In this document: piece after piece, positions 1 through 5,510 of the stretch
Layout: each line of letters starts with the position of its first letter
How positions within the stretch are numbered: the stretch's first letter is position 1
Assembly: GCA_024636135.1 (NCBI GenBank)
Contig: JAGXHP010000092.1
Coordinates: 1 to 11,866, forward strand
Length of the DNA stretch: 11,866 bases
Direction of reading: 5' to 3'
Source: Chloroflexota bacterium
GTDB lineage: Bacteria; Chloroflexota; Limnocylindria; QHBO01
Translations under genes and position numbers: made by a program
Notes under the pieces: generated by a model
The model's input: only the letters and a program-made list of their open reading frames with translations
What the model was told of the DNA's origin: nothing
Database searches by the model: none

Positions 1-323
1 GAGCCATCCTGCCCGTTGTACAACAGATCGACATTGACGCCCGCGTCCGCGATCCGGCGGAGTGCATCACCGAGGCTGCCCGGCTCGTCGGGGAGCCGGT
101 TGAGGACTACGACCTCTCGGTCGTCGCGAACCTCAAGTCCTGCATCTTCGATCGCCCTACGCGCACTAGCCGCATCGTCTACGAGCACATGGAGGATGCC
201 CTCATCGCCCGCCGGAAAGCCGCATGCTCCCTCGATATTGACCCCTGCTCGTCCCAGTGCCTGTGCGGCATCGGCGAGTGTCCCCGGGCGGTTTTGGAGG
301 ACGACCGTCAAATCGCGTCGCAT
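1..323 (-). CDS. Tandem ACT-domain protein (3' end outside window)
   Basis: The reading frame starts at an ATG (321-323) and is still open at the left edge, so about 107 residues are visible. An AAGGAG Shine-Dalgarno lies about 8 nt upstream of the start. Residues 1-70 form an ACT-like unit: strand LTVVLQNRPGTLADAAQAL, then GVNIEG and a second strand GILHVLVDDA. A second unit starts near residue 72 (VVVLNRLPDEPGSLGDALRR, then AGVNVDLLY). The RPGTLA and EPGSLG turns are the typical ligand-binding loops of ACT domains. Such small stand-alone proteins are thought to bind amino acids or similar effectors, but the ligand cannot be read from the sequence. The family is usually about 130-145 aa, so perhaps 25-35 residues are missing. 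It is likely cytoplasmic and separately transcribed, since its upstream neighbour is only a recombinase relic. Confidence 0.85.
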   Translation of the reverse strand, partial: MRRDLTVVLQNRPGTLADAAQALGRAGVNIEGACGFPAGDEGILHVLVDDAASARRAIEDAGLEVRDDREVVVLNRLPDEPGSLGDALRRIADAGVNVDLLYNGQDG

Positions 324-351
324 TCCTTGCTCCTTCTGAAACGTTGTTTCC

Positions 352-367
352 CGCCCTTGATCGGGCG
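352..367. other. Short GC hairpin between ACT gene and integrase relic
   Basis: CGCCC and GGGCG form a perfect 5-bp stem with a 6-nt loop (ttgatc). It sits between the stop of the recombinase relic (413) and the start of the ACT gene (323) on the minus strand, so it could be a weak terminator for readthrough. No T-tract follows, and it may be chance in GC-rich DNA. Confidence 0.2.
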
Positions 368-412
368 CTTCAGGCCAGCGTGCTCGCTGCCGCCCCGCGA
401 CGCAAGCGGTTT

Positions 413-499
413 TCAGCCTCCGGCCAGCATCGTGTCCATCCGGTCCGCCGCCTCGCACTGCATGGTCGGCATCACATGGCTGTACAGGTTTATGGTCGA
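413..499 (-). pseudogene. Tyrosine recombinase C-terminal relic 1
   Basis: The minus-strand frame ending at the TGA at 413-415 reads TINLYSHVMPTMQCEAADRM followed by DTMLAGG. This matches the extreme C-terminus of phage/ICE-type tyrosine recombinases, where the tyrosine of the T..TYSHV.P.MQ.EAA..ld motif is the nucleophile that attacks DNA. Only about 28 residues are recognisable. The same frame upstream of about 499 has no integrase character, and the catalytic R, K and H/R residues are absent. It is therefore a dead fragment whose original stop codon survives. Its tail differs clearly from the second relic at 2149-2259, so it comes from a different recombinase. Confidence 0.7.
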
Positions 500-656
500 C
501 CGAGCCCGACCTGCGGGCAAGCTTGGACGCCCGGCGTTCAACGCATCGACGCTCGACGCAGATGGGCGGCGGGCGACCGGCTCCTCCACGTTGAGCAAAC
601 TCCTCTCTCCCAAGCTGCAGATCTCAGCAGCAGGCTGGGCTTCATCGGTCAGAGGA

Positions 657-695
657 GGGGTCAGTTTTCGACCGTTGTGAGAGGGTCAGTATCGG
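657..695. mobile_element. Possible IS21-family terminal repeats (IS remnant)
   Basis: Two related 14-mers, GGGGTCAGTTTTCG at 657-670 and AGGGTCAGTATCGG at 682-695, lie 25 bp apart in the same orientation and share GGGTCAGT(T/A)T. Repeated GGGTCAGTTTT-type units spaced by roughly a dozen or more bases are characteristic of the multiple terminal repeats of IS21-family elements, where they bind the IstA transposase. No istA or istB coding sequence is present, so at most one end of an element survives. The assignment rests on recalled motif resemblance only. Confidence 0.35.
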
Positions 696-710
696 GCCGG
701 TGTCGACAGC

Positions 711-731
711 GATTCCGGTATGCGGTACCAA
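711..731. repeat. att-like direct repeat, copy 1
   Basis: This 21-bp sequence is repeated at 1951-1971 with one mismatch; the core TCCGGTATGCGGTACCAA (714-731) is identical over 18 bp. It lies about 12 bp before the point where histidine-kinase homology begins. A short perfect repeat at two recombination-damaged borders fits the core of a site-specific recombinase attachment site, although no recombination has been shown. Confidence 0.6.
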
Positions 732-742
732 TCTCATCCCGG

Positions 743-1090
743 AGCCCCGATTCTGAGCGTGAACTCTCGGTCTCCGGCGCGACGACCGACCTGCCTGCTC
801 GGGTGGAGCTGTCCGCGTATCGCATCATCCAGGAGGCGTTGACCAACGTGCTCAAGCATGCCGGTCCGGGCGCGCAGAGCGATGTGCGAATCAGCATTGA
901 CGTCAGTGCGGTGGCGATCGAGATCTCCGACGACGGGCAGGCCGCCACCAGCTTGCCGGGGTCGGGTCACGGGATCATGGGTATGCGTGAGCGGGCGCTG
1001 CTGCTGGGTGGAAGCCTGACCGCGGGCCCGCGGGCGGCTGGAGGCTTTCGCGTCACGGCGCGCCTGCCCATCGGCGGGGGAGCGACGTGA
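743..1090 (+). pseudogene. NarL-type sensor histidine kinase, C-terminal ATPase part only
   Basis: About 115 residues remain of a two-component sensor kinase of the HisKA_3/HATPase family. Visible in order are the linker ELSVSGATTDLPARVELSAY, the N-box RIIQEALTNVLKHAG, the G1 box EISDDGQ and the G2 region GSGHGIMGMRERALLLGG, then the usual C-terminal GGFRVTARLP. The phospho-accepting histidine helix and the whole sensor/membrane half, normally 250 or more residues, are missing. No in-frame start codon with a Shine-Dalgarno precedes the homology, although the frame stays open to the left through unrelated DNA. The TGA overlaps the GTG start of the response regulator by 4 bp, the normal arrangement for a cognate pair. 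Loss of the 5' part coincides with the att-like repeat at 711-731. It could bind ATP but cannot autophosphorylate, so it is probably non-functional. Confidence 0.85.
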
Positions 1091-1764
1091 GCATCCGTGT
1101 CGTGGTGGTCGATGACCAGGTGCTGGTGCGCGGCGGGTTCGCCATGGTCCTCAACCACCAGGACGATATCGACGTCGTGGCCGAGGCAGGAACCGGCGTC
1201 GAGGCAATCGACGCCGCCCGGGCGCATCGGCCGGACGTGATCCTGATGGACATCCGCATGCCGATCATGGACGGACTGGAGGCCACGTCACGGATCGTCG
1301 AGGAGGCGGACTGGGGCGTGCAAGTGCTGATCCTGACGACGTTCGATCCCGACGAGTACGTCTACCGAGCGCTACGTGCCGGCGCCAGCGGCTTCGTGCT
1401 CAAGGACATCCCGCCGGCCGAACTCGTGGCCGCCGTCCGCACGGTGGCCGATGGCGGCGCGCTGCTGGCCCCGTCGATCACCCGGCGACTCATCGGCCAG
1501 TTCGCCGATCGGCTGGCGGTCGACAGCGCGGTGTCCGGTCGCCTGGAGCGTCTCACCGAGCGCGAGCGCGAGGTAGTGGCTGCGATCGCACGCGGTTCCA
1601 GCAACGCCGAGATATGCGAGGAACTCTTCATCGGCGCGGCGACGGTCAAGTCGCACGTGTCGAGCATCCTCACCAAGCTCGGCCTCCGGGAACGCGCCCA
1701 GGTCGTGGTCTTCGCCTACGAGAGCGGACTCGTCCAGGCTGGCGACCTCGACATCGGTCACTGA
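1087..1764 (+). CDS. NarL/FixJ-family two-component response regulator
   Basis: This 225-aa protein is full length for the family. The N-terminal receiver domain (residues about 3-120) shows the acidic pair D9-D10, phospho-acceptor D55 in LMDIRMP, T84 in LILTT and K106 in FVLKD. The C-terminal LuxR-type helix-turn-helix (about 156-215) reads LTEREREVVAAIARGSSNAE, then ATVKSHVSSILTKL with the DNA-recognition helix. Phosphorylation of D55 by a partner kinase should promote dimerisation and promoter binding. The GTG start overlaps the kinase stop (GTGA), with GGGGGAG about 5 nt upstream, so it was translationally coupled to the kinase. That kinase is now truncated (743-1090), leaving this regulator an orphan here unless another kinase or a small phosphodonor serves it. 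All key residues are intact. The promoter was presumably upstream of the lost part of the kinase gene. Confidence 0.93.
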   Translation: MSIRVVVVDDQVLVRGGFAMVLNHQDDIDVVAEAGTGVEAIDAARAHRPDVILMDIRMPIMDGLEATSRIVEEADWGVQVLILTTFDPDEYVYRALRAGASGFVLKDIPPAELVAAVRTVADGGALLAPSITRRLIGQFADRLAVDSAVSGRLERLTEREREVVAAIARGSSNAEICEELFIGAATVKSHVSSILTKLGLRERAQVVVFAYESGLVQAGDLDIGH

Positions 1765-1887
1765 CTGATGACGACTTCAGGCCACGAGAGGTGGTCTCCT
1801 CGCGATTGCGTGGTGAGGCTCGTAGGGCGAGGCGCGCATCCCCTCGGTCTGGTCCCTAATCTGGACCCTTTGGATCCTGTCTCATGT

Positions 1888-1940
1888 GTCTCATGCGTCT
1901 CTTGGATGTACTGCGTGAACGCGGCTGAGACGCATGAGAC
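1888..1940. repeat. Perfect 14-bp inverted repeat
   Basis: GTCTCATGCGTCTC (1888-1901) and its exact reverse complement GAGACGCATGAGAC (1927-1940) are separated by 25 nt. The left arm overlaps a directly repeated GTCTCATG. It lies 124 bp downstream of the response regulator stop and 11 bp before the att-like repeat. It could be a binding site for a recombinase or directionality factor; the long loop and lack of a T-tract argue against a simple terminator. Confidence 0.7.
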
Positions 1941-1950
1941 GTTTCACCAG

Positions 1951-1971
1951 GAATCCGGTATGCGGTACCAA
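1951..1971. repeat. att-like direct repeat, copy 2
   Basis: This is the second copy of the 21-bp sequence at 711-731, in the same orientation and offset by exactly 1240 bp. Eighteen consecutive bases (1954-1971) are identical and one of the first three differs. After the repeat the two sites diverge, with a loose resemblance over the next 15 bases. This copy sits between the 14-bp inverted repeat and the GC hairpins. Confidence 0.6.
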
Positions 1972-1984
1972 ATTCGTCATTCTC

Positions 1985-2030
1985 GGCCCGATCCACGCTC
2001 GGATCGGGCCAATCGGGCCCTTTCGGCCCG
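1985..2030. terminator. Two adjacent GC-rich hairpins
   Basis: GGCCCGATCC (1985-1994) pairs perfectly with GGATCGGGCC (2001-2010) around a 6-nt loop. A second stem, CGGGCC (2014-2019) with GGCCCG (2025-2030), follows directly. The pair could end transcription from the response regulator side or from the recombinase relic, or be part of the attachment region. No T-run follows on either strand, so the terminator role is tentative. Confidence 0.4.
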
Positions 2031-2062
2031 CGGCGCGGCGGTTTGGACCCTTATCTGGACCC

Positions 2063-2437
2063 TTATCCCGCGGCGACCCGCCGGCGTCGGCCGCGTCCGT
2101 GCCGCGCGCCGAGCGGCGTCGCGGCGCGCGGCCCAGGAGGGTGTCGAGCCGTGCCATGGCCTTGGCCTGCAGGGTCGGCAGGGCCTGGCTGTAGCGGTCG
2201 AGGATGATGGCCACCTCCTTGTGTCCGAGCACCTCGCTCACGATCTTGGGGTTGGTGCGCCGTGATGGCTCCGATCAGTAGGGCGAGGACGCCCGGTGCA
2301 ACGAATAGCAGCGAAACGACGAAGGCGAAGACCGCGGTAAGGAGAGTCACGATGAGCCCGATCATCCCAGACGAAGTCGTAAGGGCATAGAGGACGGCTC
2401 GTGGCCCGTGATCGGCCGGGCTGCCATAGCTCACCAT
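2063..2437 (-). pseudogene. Small membrane protein, 3' end lost into integrase relic
   Basis: An ATG at 2435-2437 opens a frame with a hydrophilic head (MVSYGSPADHGPRAVLYALT) and then about 35 hydrophobic residues (GMIGLIVTLLTAVFAFVVSL, LFVAPGVLALLIGAI), enough for one long or two short membrane helices. From about 2262 leftwards the frame runs through the recombinase relic in the wrong phase and reads as Arg/Gly-rich nonsense until a stop near 2063. I read this as the 5' part of a small integral membrane gene whose tail was replaced at the junction. It may still be translated as a 124-aa fusion. No Shine-Dalgarno is visible, and GTG codons at 2438 and 2432 are alternative starts. I do not recognise a family. 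Confidence 0.45.
2149..2259 (-). pseudogene. Tyrosine recombinase C-terminal relic 2
   Basis: The minus-strand frame reads RTNPKIVSEVLGHKEVAIIL, then DRYSQALPTLQAKAMARLDTLL. This is the C-terminal catalytic segment of a tyrosine recombinase: SEVLGH holds the conserved catalytic histidine and DRYSQ the nucleophilic tyrosine. The rest of the protein (core-binding domain, catalytic Arg and Lys) is absent, because homology stops sharply near 2259-2262 where a different coding frame begins. Downstream, the frame stays open as a low-complexity tail (RDKGPDKGPN comes from the 12-bp tandem repeat) until 1891, so the native C-terminus is uncertain. Its position next to the att-like region suggests it once acted there. 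It is not functional as it stands. Confidence 0.75.
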
Positions 2438-2803
2438 CACATTGCCCGATCGTCGTGCACTGACGAGATTCAGTAGCGCTGAACGACAGGGGCAACCCCT
2501 CCGTGTACGCATGCCGGATCCGGTTCATGGCACTGAGCGTGCGGAAGTCGTCGCCGTTGGAGCATTCGTTGTCGCCTCCCGCCGGCTCGCGACAACGCGG
2601 AGGCCGAACCACCGAGGGCATCACTCCGCCACGAGGGAAGCTTCTGCTCGCGAACACGCCGCAGTCGCTCACATCGCCGTGCTCAGCGCCCGGGCCGGCA
2701 CGCGGTTCGCGGCGCCCTCTCCACCGAGCGATCGGCAGCACCGCACTTACCGCGAGCGCCTGAGGTGGGGCATGTCGTATGCAGGCGTGGCGAGTATTCG
2801 ATA
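2438..2803. other. Stretch with no supportable gene
   Basis: About 365 bp separate the small membrane ORF from the Shine-Dalgarno of the next gene. Open frames exist on both strands, but none shows a domain, a good start or consistent codon use, and I see no RNA gene. It may hold the promoter for the plus-strand genes that follow. Confidence 0.4.
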
Positions 2804-2820
2804 GAGGAGGCTTGTGAACG

Positions 2821-2991
2821 ATGCGTGGCGTGGAATGCCCGTGTGGGGAGTACATCGAGGCCGATGGCGACGATCGACTACTCGAAGCCGCGAAGGCGCA
2901 CAGTCAAGATGCGCACCAGGATCGCTACTCGGAGACCGAGCTGAAGGTGCTGATCGACACCGCCGCATACGACGTCGGCGAGCCGGCCTGA
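2821..2991 (+). CDS. 56-aa CPCG protein, DUF1059-like
   Basis: This short ORF starts at ATG 2821, with GAGGAGG 10 nt upstream (2804-2810), and ends at TGA 2989-2991. The protein begins MRGVECPCGEYIEADGDDRL, continues with a helix LLEAAKAHSQDAH and ends with ETELKVLIDTAAYDV. A CxCG turn near the N-terminus followed by (D/E)DD.L...v..H....H and a C-terminal helix is the layout of small DUF1059-type proteins, whose function is not established. The Cys pair with the two His could bind a metal, but that is inference. The next ORF starts 78 bp downstream on the same strand. A competing GTG at 2814 belongs to another frame that bypasses this gene; the family resemblance and Shine-Dalgarno favour the short ORF. 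Confidence 0.75.
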   Translation: MRGVECPCGEYIEADGDDRLLEAAKAHSQDAHQDRYSETELKVLIDTAAYDVGEPA

Positions 2992-3068
2992 CTCGGTTCG
3001 TGCCGGCCGCAGCCAACGTGGAGCACCACACGGTCTGCGCCGAGCATCACCGCGCCCGAGCACACGCC

Positions 3069-3596
3069 ATGGGTCGGCGACGAGTCGACGTCACCTTGAT
3101 CGCGGCGGCTCTGGTGCTGTCCGCTTGCGGGCTATTCCGCCCCGAGCTCGATATGGCGGCCCCGTCGTTCGGCCTGGAGTCGGCGCTGGTCGTCGAGTTC
3201 GACCGCAATGCGGCGATCGGGGTTCGTCGGGGTGATGACGGGTTGGAGCTGCTGCGGCTCCGGCCGGATGGTGCGGGTTGGGATGCCGATGTGATCGCCA
3301 GCACGTCGACAGCTGACGGCGCGGCGACCGTCCAATTCGCAGCCGACGAAGGGCAATCGTCCGATCCCCGCGTCTATCTCTACGGCGTGGCGCCGCCGGA
3401 TGCCACCTCCGTCGCAGTGCGGATCACCGGCACTGCAAACGATCAGGACGAGCCGCGGATCACTGGGGGCGCGGTGCAGGACGGGCTGTGGCTCGTGGTT
3501 GTGTTTGCGGCCGACCTCGCGCCTGCGGATATCGGCTGGGAGTTCATGGACGCGCGCGATCGGAGCGTTCTGGCGGGTACCGGTGTGTACCCGTGA
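3069..3596 (+). CDS. Putative lipoprotein of unknown function (175 aa)
   Basis: The ATG at 3069 gives a classic lipoprotein signal: MGRRRVD, a hydrophobic stretch TLIAAALV and the lipobox LSAC with the acylated Cys at residue 20. The same frame is open upstream to 2814, but that part is not signal-like, so the internal start is preferred although no clear Shine-Dalgarno precedes it. The mature part (about 155 residues) has alternating beta-strand-like segments (SALVVEFDRN, VRITGTAND, LWLVVVFAAD) and ends in GTGVYP. This is consistent with a small beta-sandwich held on the outer face of the membrane. I recognise no family. A 7-bp hairpin (3574-3580 with 3587-3593) overlaps the last codons. It may be co-transcribed with the membrane gene 57 bp downstream. 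Confidence 0.75.
   Translation: MGRRRVDVTLIAAALVLSACGLFRPELDMAAPSFGLESALVVEFDRNAAIGVRRGDDGLELLRLRPDGAGWDADVIASTSTADGAATVQFAADEGQSSDPRVYLYGVAPPDATSVAVRITGTANDQDEPRITGGAVQDGLWLVVVFAADLAPADIGWEFMDARDRSVLAGTGVYP
3574..3593 (+). terminator. Hairpin over the lipoprotein's last codons
   Basis: CGGGTAC (3574-3580) and GTACCCG (3587-3593) form a perfect 7-bp stem with loop cggtgt, ending one base before the stop codon. There is no T-tract. It may attenuate transcription or protect the 3' end, or be incidental to the coding sequence. Confidence 0.25.
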
Positions 3597-3653
3597 TCCG
3601 CGGCTGCCGAATGCTGCCGGGTGGCGGCTCTCGGCGGTAGTACGCTCCCACAC

Positions 3654-4029
3654 ATGAGCGCATTGCTGGCGATCTCCAGGGGCATTCTCGCCATGGTCGG
3701 GGCGTTTGCCTTGATCTCGTCGATCGCCGGCCTCTCCAACGGTGAGCGATCGAGCGTCTTGCTCAGGTCCCGTCTTCGGCGTCCTGATCTTGGCAACCGC
3801 CGCGTGGACAACAGCTCCAGATCGGCTTCGAGCGCTCGCGGTGTGGCCCGGCGTTCTCGGCGTGGCGATTGGGACAATCGTCCTGTTCATGAACAGCGGC
3901 GCTATGCAGACGAATGATCTCATCCTGTACGTCGGCATCCCGACGTTGATCGTGCTGCTAGCGACCGCGATTGTCGCGCTCGCTCGAGTTCGAGCTGGCG
4001 CGGTTGGTCGCAACGACGAAGGACGCTAG
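3654..4029 (+). pseudogene. Four-helix membrane protein with +1 frameshift
   Basis: Two frames together make one membrane protein. The first (ATG 3654) reads MSALLAISRGILAMVGAFAL, ISSIAGLSNGERSS, then turns into Arg-rich nonsense. The second, offset by +1 from about 3745-3770, continues GPVFGVLILATAAWTTAPDR and later YVGIPTLIVLLATAIVALAR to the TAG at 4027-4029. The joined product (about 125 aa) aligns over its whole length with the intact minus-strand protein at 7799-8212: helix 1 ISRGILAMVGAFAL with LARAWYAVVGGGAL, then ILATAAW with LSLAAAAW, and VGIPTLI with VGVPTLI. One extra base (or two lost) between about 3740 and 3770 explains the break. It is either a real pseudogene or an assembly error. 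A GTG at 3742 could start the second half alone. No good Shine-Dalgarno precedes 3654. Confidence 0.7.
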
Positions 4030-4184
4030 CAGGCGCTTCGGACGCACGGCCGCCCCGAACAAGCGGACTGGACCACGTTGCGGAGCAGCACCGGCGCCAT
4101 ACGTCAATTGCCACATGCCGTTTGATACGGACTGCCTCGATAATCGCCCGGTCGGAAGCCTGACCAAAATAGGTGGGGGATCTC

Positions 4185-5426
4185 ATGAACGTTGCGGCAA
4201 TCATTCTGATGGCGCTGGTTCTCATGCTGGCAGCCTGTTCCCAGGGAGGGGTCGCCGTTACCCCGTCGCTGGTTCAATCGGCGTCGCCAGTGGCTTCTCC
4301 GGCGAGCCCGACGCCAGCATCGGTCGCCCCGAGCCAGACGATCTCCACCAGTCCCACGCCCTCAACCCTGACCAGCCTGTCGTGGGCCGAAGCCGAATTC
4401 GGTGGGTCAGTGGACGGCGTGGTCGCGTTCGGACCCGAATACGTGGCCGTGGGCACACTCGATCGAGTCCCGACCGCATGGACCTCGCCAGACGGTCAGG
4501 TTTGGGAACGACACGCTGTGGCCTACGACCCGCCGGCGGAAGACGAACCGGGCATGCCCGGTCCGTGGATGGGCAACCTCGTCGAGCACGACGGCTGGCT
4601 GTATGCCATCGGTGGCTATCAGGGCGGTGGCGACGGCATCCGGCCGCTCGGATGGCGCTCGCAGGATGGACGCACCTGGGAGCAGATCGTCTCGCGTAAT
4701 CCGTTCTACACCGACGGCTACCTCGTCTGGGGCTTGATCAGCGGCGCCCCAGGCCTGCTGGCGCTCACCCACGGTTTCGCTGACATGAGCGGCGGCGTGT
4801 GGCTGTGGACAGCGGAGGGCAGCTGGGCCGAGGTGACCGATGCGCTCCCCGGGACTTCGGCTGGCGCGAACTTCTACGACGCCGCCTGGGCCGATGGGCG
4901 ATTCGTCGTGGTAGGGCACGGCAGCGACGGTGGCGCGACAGGCGCCGCAACCTGGACCTCGACCGATGGTCGCCATTGGGAGGTCAACGGAGCGCCGTAC
5001 CCCTGGGAGTCGAACCAGGACCCACTCGGGGTCGTGACCGCGGTTGCGCCGGCCGTCGGAACGGGCTGGAGCGCGTTCCTCATGGCTCCCGGCCGTGCCG
5101 TGGGCCTCCATTCGACCGATGCACGCACCTGGGAGGTGAGCCAGGATCTGATAGGGAGGTTGGCCGGACATATCTGGCTGGTCGCCAATGTTGGTGGCCG
5201 TCTCATCGCGGCCGGCGGGGCCGAGGGAGAGGGCAGTTGGCTCATCGCTTCGAGTGACGGACGCACCTGGGACGACAGCCACCGCACCGATGGTGCGCGC
5301 GCACCGGCGTTCCACCCGCGCGGCGCTCCGTCGATTGCCAGCAGTGGCTCGAGCATCGTCGTGTTCCTCGAGTTGCCCGATGAGTTGGACCGGGGATCAG
5401 TCGTGTTGCACGCGCCGCTCGACTAA
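4185..5426 (+). CDS. Secreted lipoprotein with Asp-box (sialidase-like) repeats
   Basis: This 413-aa protein starts at ATG 4185 with GGGGGA 4 nt upstream; a GTG 12 bp earlier is less likely. The signal peptide ends in the lipobox LAAC (Cys18). Residues about 25-65 are a Ser/Pro/Thr-rich tether of the kind that lifts a domain off the membrane. The remaining 345 residues contain five Asp-box motifs (S/T-x-D-x-x-x-W): TSPDGQVW (100), RSQDGRTW (159), TSTDGRHW (259), STDARTW (310) and SSDGRTW (357). These alternate with strands such as YVAVG, WLYAIGG and RFVVVGHG, indicating a beta-propeller. Asp-boxes occur in sialidases but also in many non-enzymatic propellers. I do not see the sialidase arginine triad, so no enzymatic activity is claimed. 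It faces the convergent anti-sigma-like gene across a short hairpin. Confidence 0.85.
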   Translation: MNVAAIILMALVLMLAACSQGGVAVTPSLVQSASPVASPASPTPASVAPSQTISTSPTPSTLTSLSWAEAEFGGSVDGVVAFGPEYVAVGTLDRVPTAWTSPDGQVWERHAVAYDPPAEDEPGMPGPWMGNLVEHDGWLYAIGGYQGGGDGIRPLGWRSQDGRTWEQIVSRNPFYTDGYLVWGLISGAPGLLALTHGFADMSGGVWLWTAEGSWAEVTDALPGTSAGANFYDAAWADGRFVVVGHGSDGGATGAATWTSTDGRHWEVNGAPYPWESNQDPLGVVTAVAPAVGTGWSAFLMAPGRAVGLHSTDARTWEVSQDLIGRLAGHIWLVANVGGRLIAAGGAEGEGSWLIASSDGRTWDDSHRTDGARAPAFHPRGAPSIASSGSSIVVFLELPDELDRGSVVLHAPLD

Positions 5427-5482
5427 GGTGTCTTGACCCGGCGGGGACGCTGGACAACTGAGCCGAGACACGGCGTGTTGCG

Positions 5483-5503
5483 GGGCGCGGACGTGGCGCG
5501 CCC
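5483..5503. terminator. Hairpin between convergent genes
   Basis: GGGCGCG (5483-5489) and CGCGCCC (5497-5503) form a perfect 7-bp stem with a 7-nt loop in the 84-bp gap between two genes that end towards each other (5426 and 5511). The position fits a bidirectional terminator; no T-tract is present. Confidence 0.45.
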
Positions 5504-5510
5504 GAAGGGA

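Larger units (their letters stand above)
500..742. other. Non-coding scar between integrase relic and truncated kinase
   Basis: Several frames are open here, but none shows a recognisable domain or a plausible start. The stretch carries the IS21-like terminal repeats (657-695) and the first att-like repeat (711-731). It ends where kinase homology begins abruptly. I read it as accumulated debris of at least two insertion events; this is inference from juxtaposition. Confidence 0.45.
1860..2067. other. Repeat-dense attachment-site-like region (attP-like)
   Basis: Within about 200 bp lie: TGGACCCTT at 1862-1870 and a tandem 12-bp unit TGGACCCTTATC at 2044-2055 and 2056-2067; GTCTCATG at 1879-1886 and 1888-1895; a 14-bp perfect inverted repeat (1888-1901 with 1927-1940); the 21-bp att-like repeat (1951-1971); and two stacked GC hairpins (1985-2030). 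The 3' end of a tyrosine recombinase gene lies immediately to the right. Core repeats flanked by short direct repeats and inverted repeats beside an integrase 3' end resemble an attachment region with arm-type binding sites. Function is inferred from layout only. The integrase frame runs through this region to 1891. Confidence 0.5.

Noticed and set aside
711..731. tRNA gene fragment as attachment site
   Set aside because: No cloverleaf, anticodon arm or T-loop sequence can be found around either copy of the repeat.
257..742. N-terminal extension of the kinase frame from 257
   Set aside because: The frame is open but runs antisense through the ACT gene and the recombinase relic and has no kinase features; openness is due to high GC.
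1860..2067. CRISPR array interpretation of the short repeats
   Set aside because: Repeats are too short, unevenly spaced and partly inverted; there are no uniform spacers and no cas genes.
3132..4013. Long minus-strand open frame (293 codons) across the lipoprotein and membrane gene
   Set aside because: It is antisense to two supported genes, has low-complexity Arg/Pro/Thr composition and no domain; typical of GC-rich shadow frames.
4407..5315. Minus-strand open frame of 302 codons opposite the Asp-box lipoprotein
   Set aside because: Shadow of the plus-strand gene, which has a Shine-Dalgarno, lipobox and repeat motifs.
4185..5426. Functional sialidase
   Set aside because: Asp-boxes alone do not define sialidase activity; the arginine triad and Tyr/Glu catalytic residues could not be placed.
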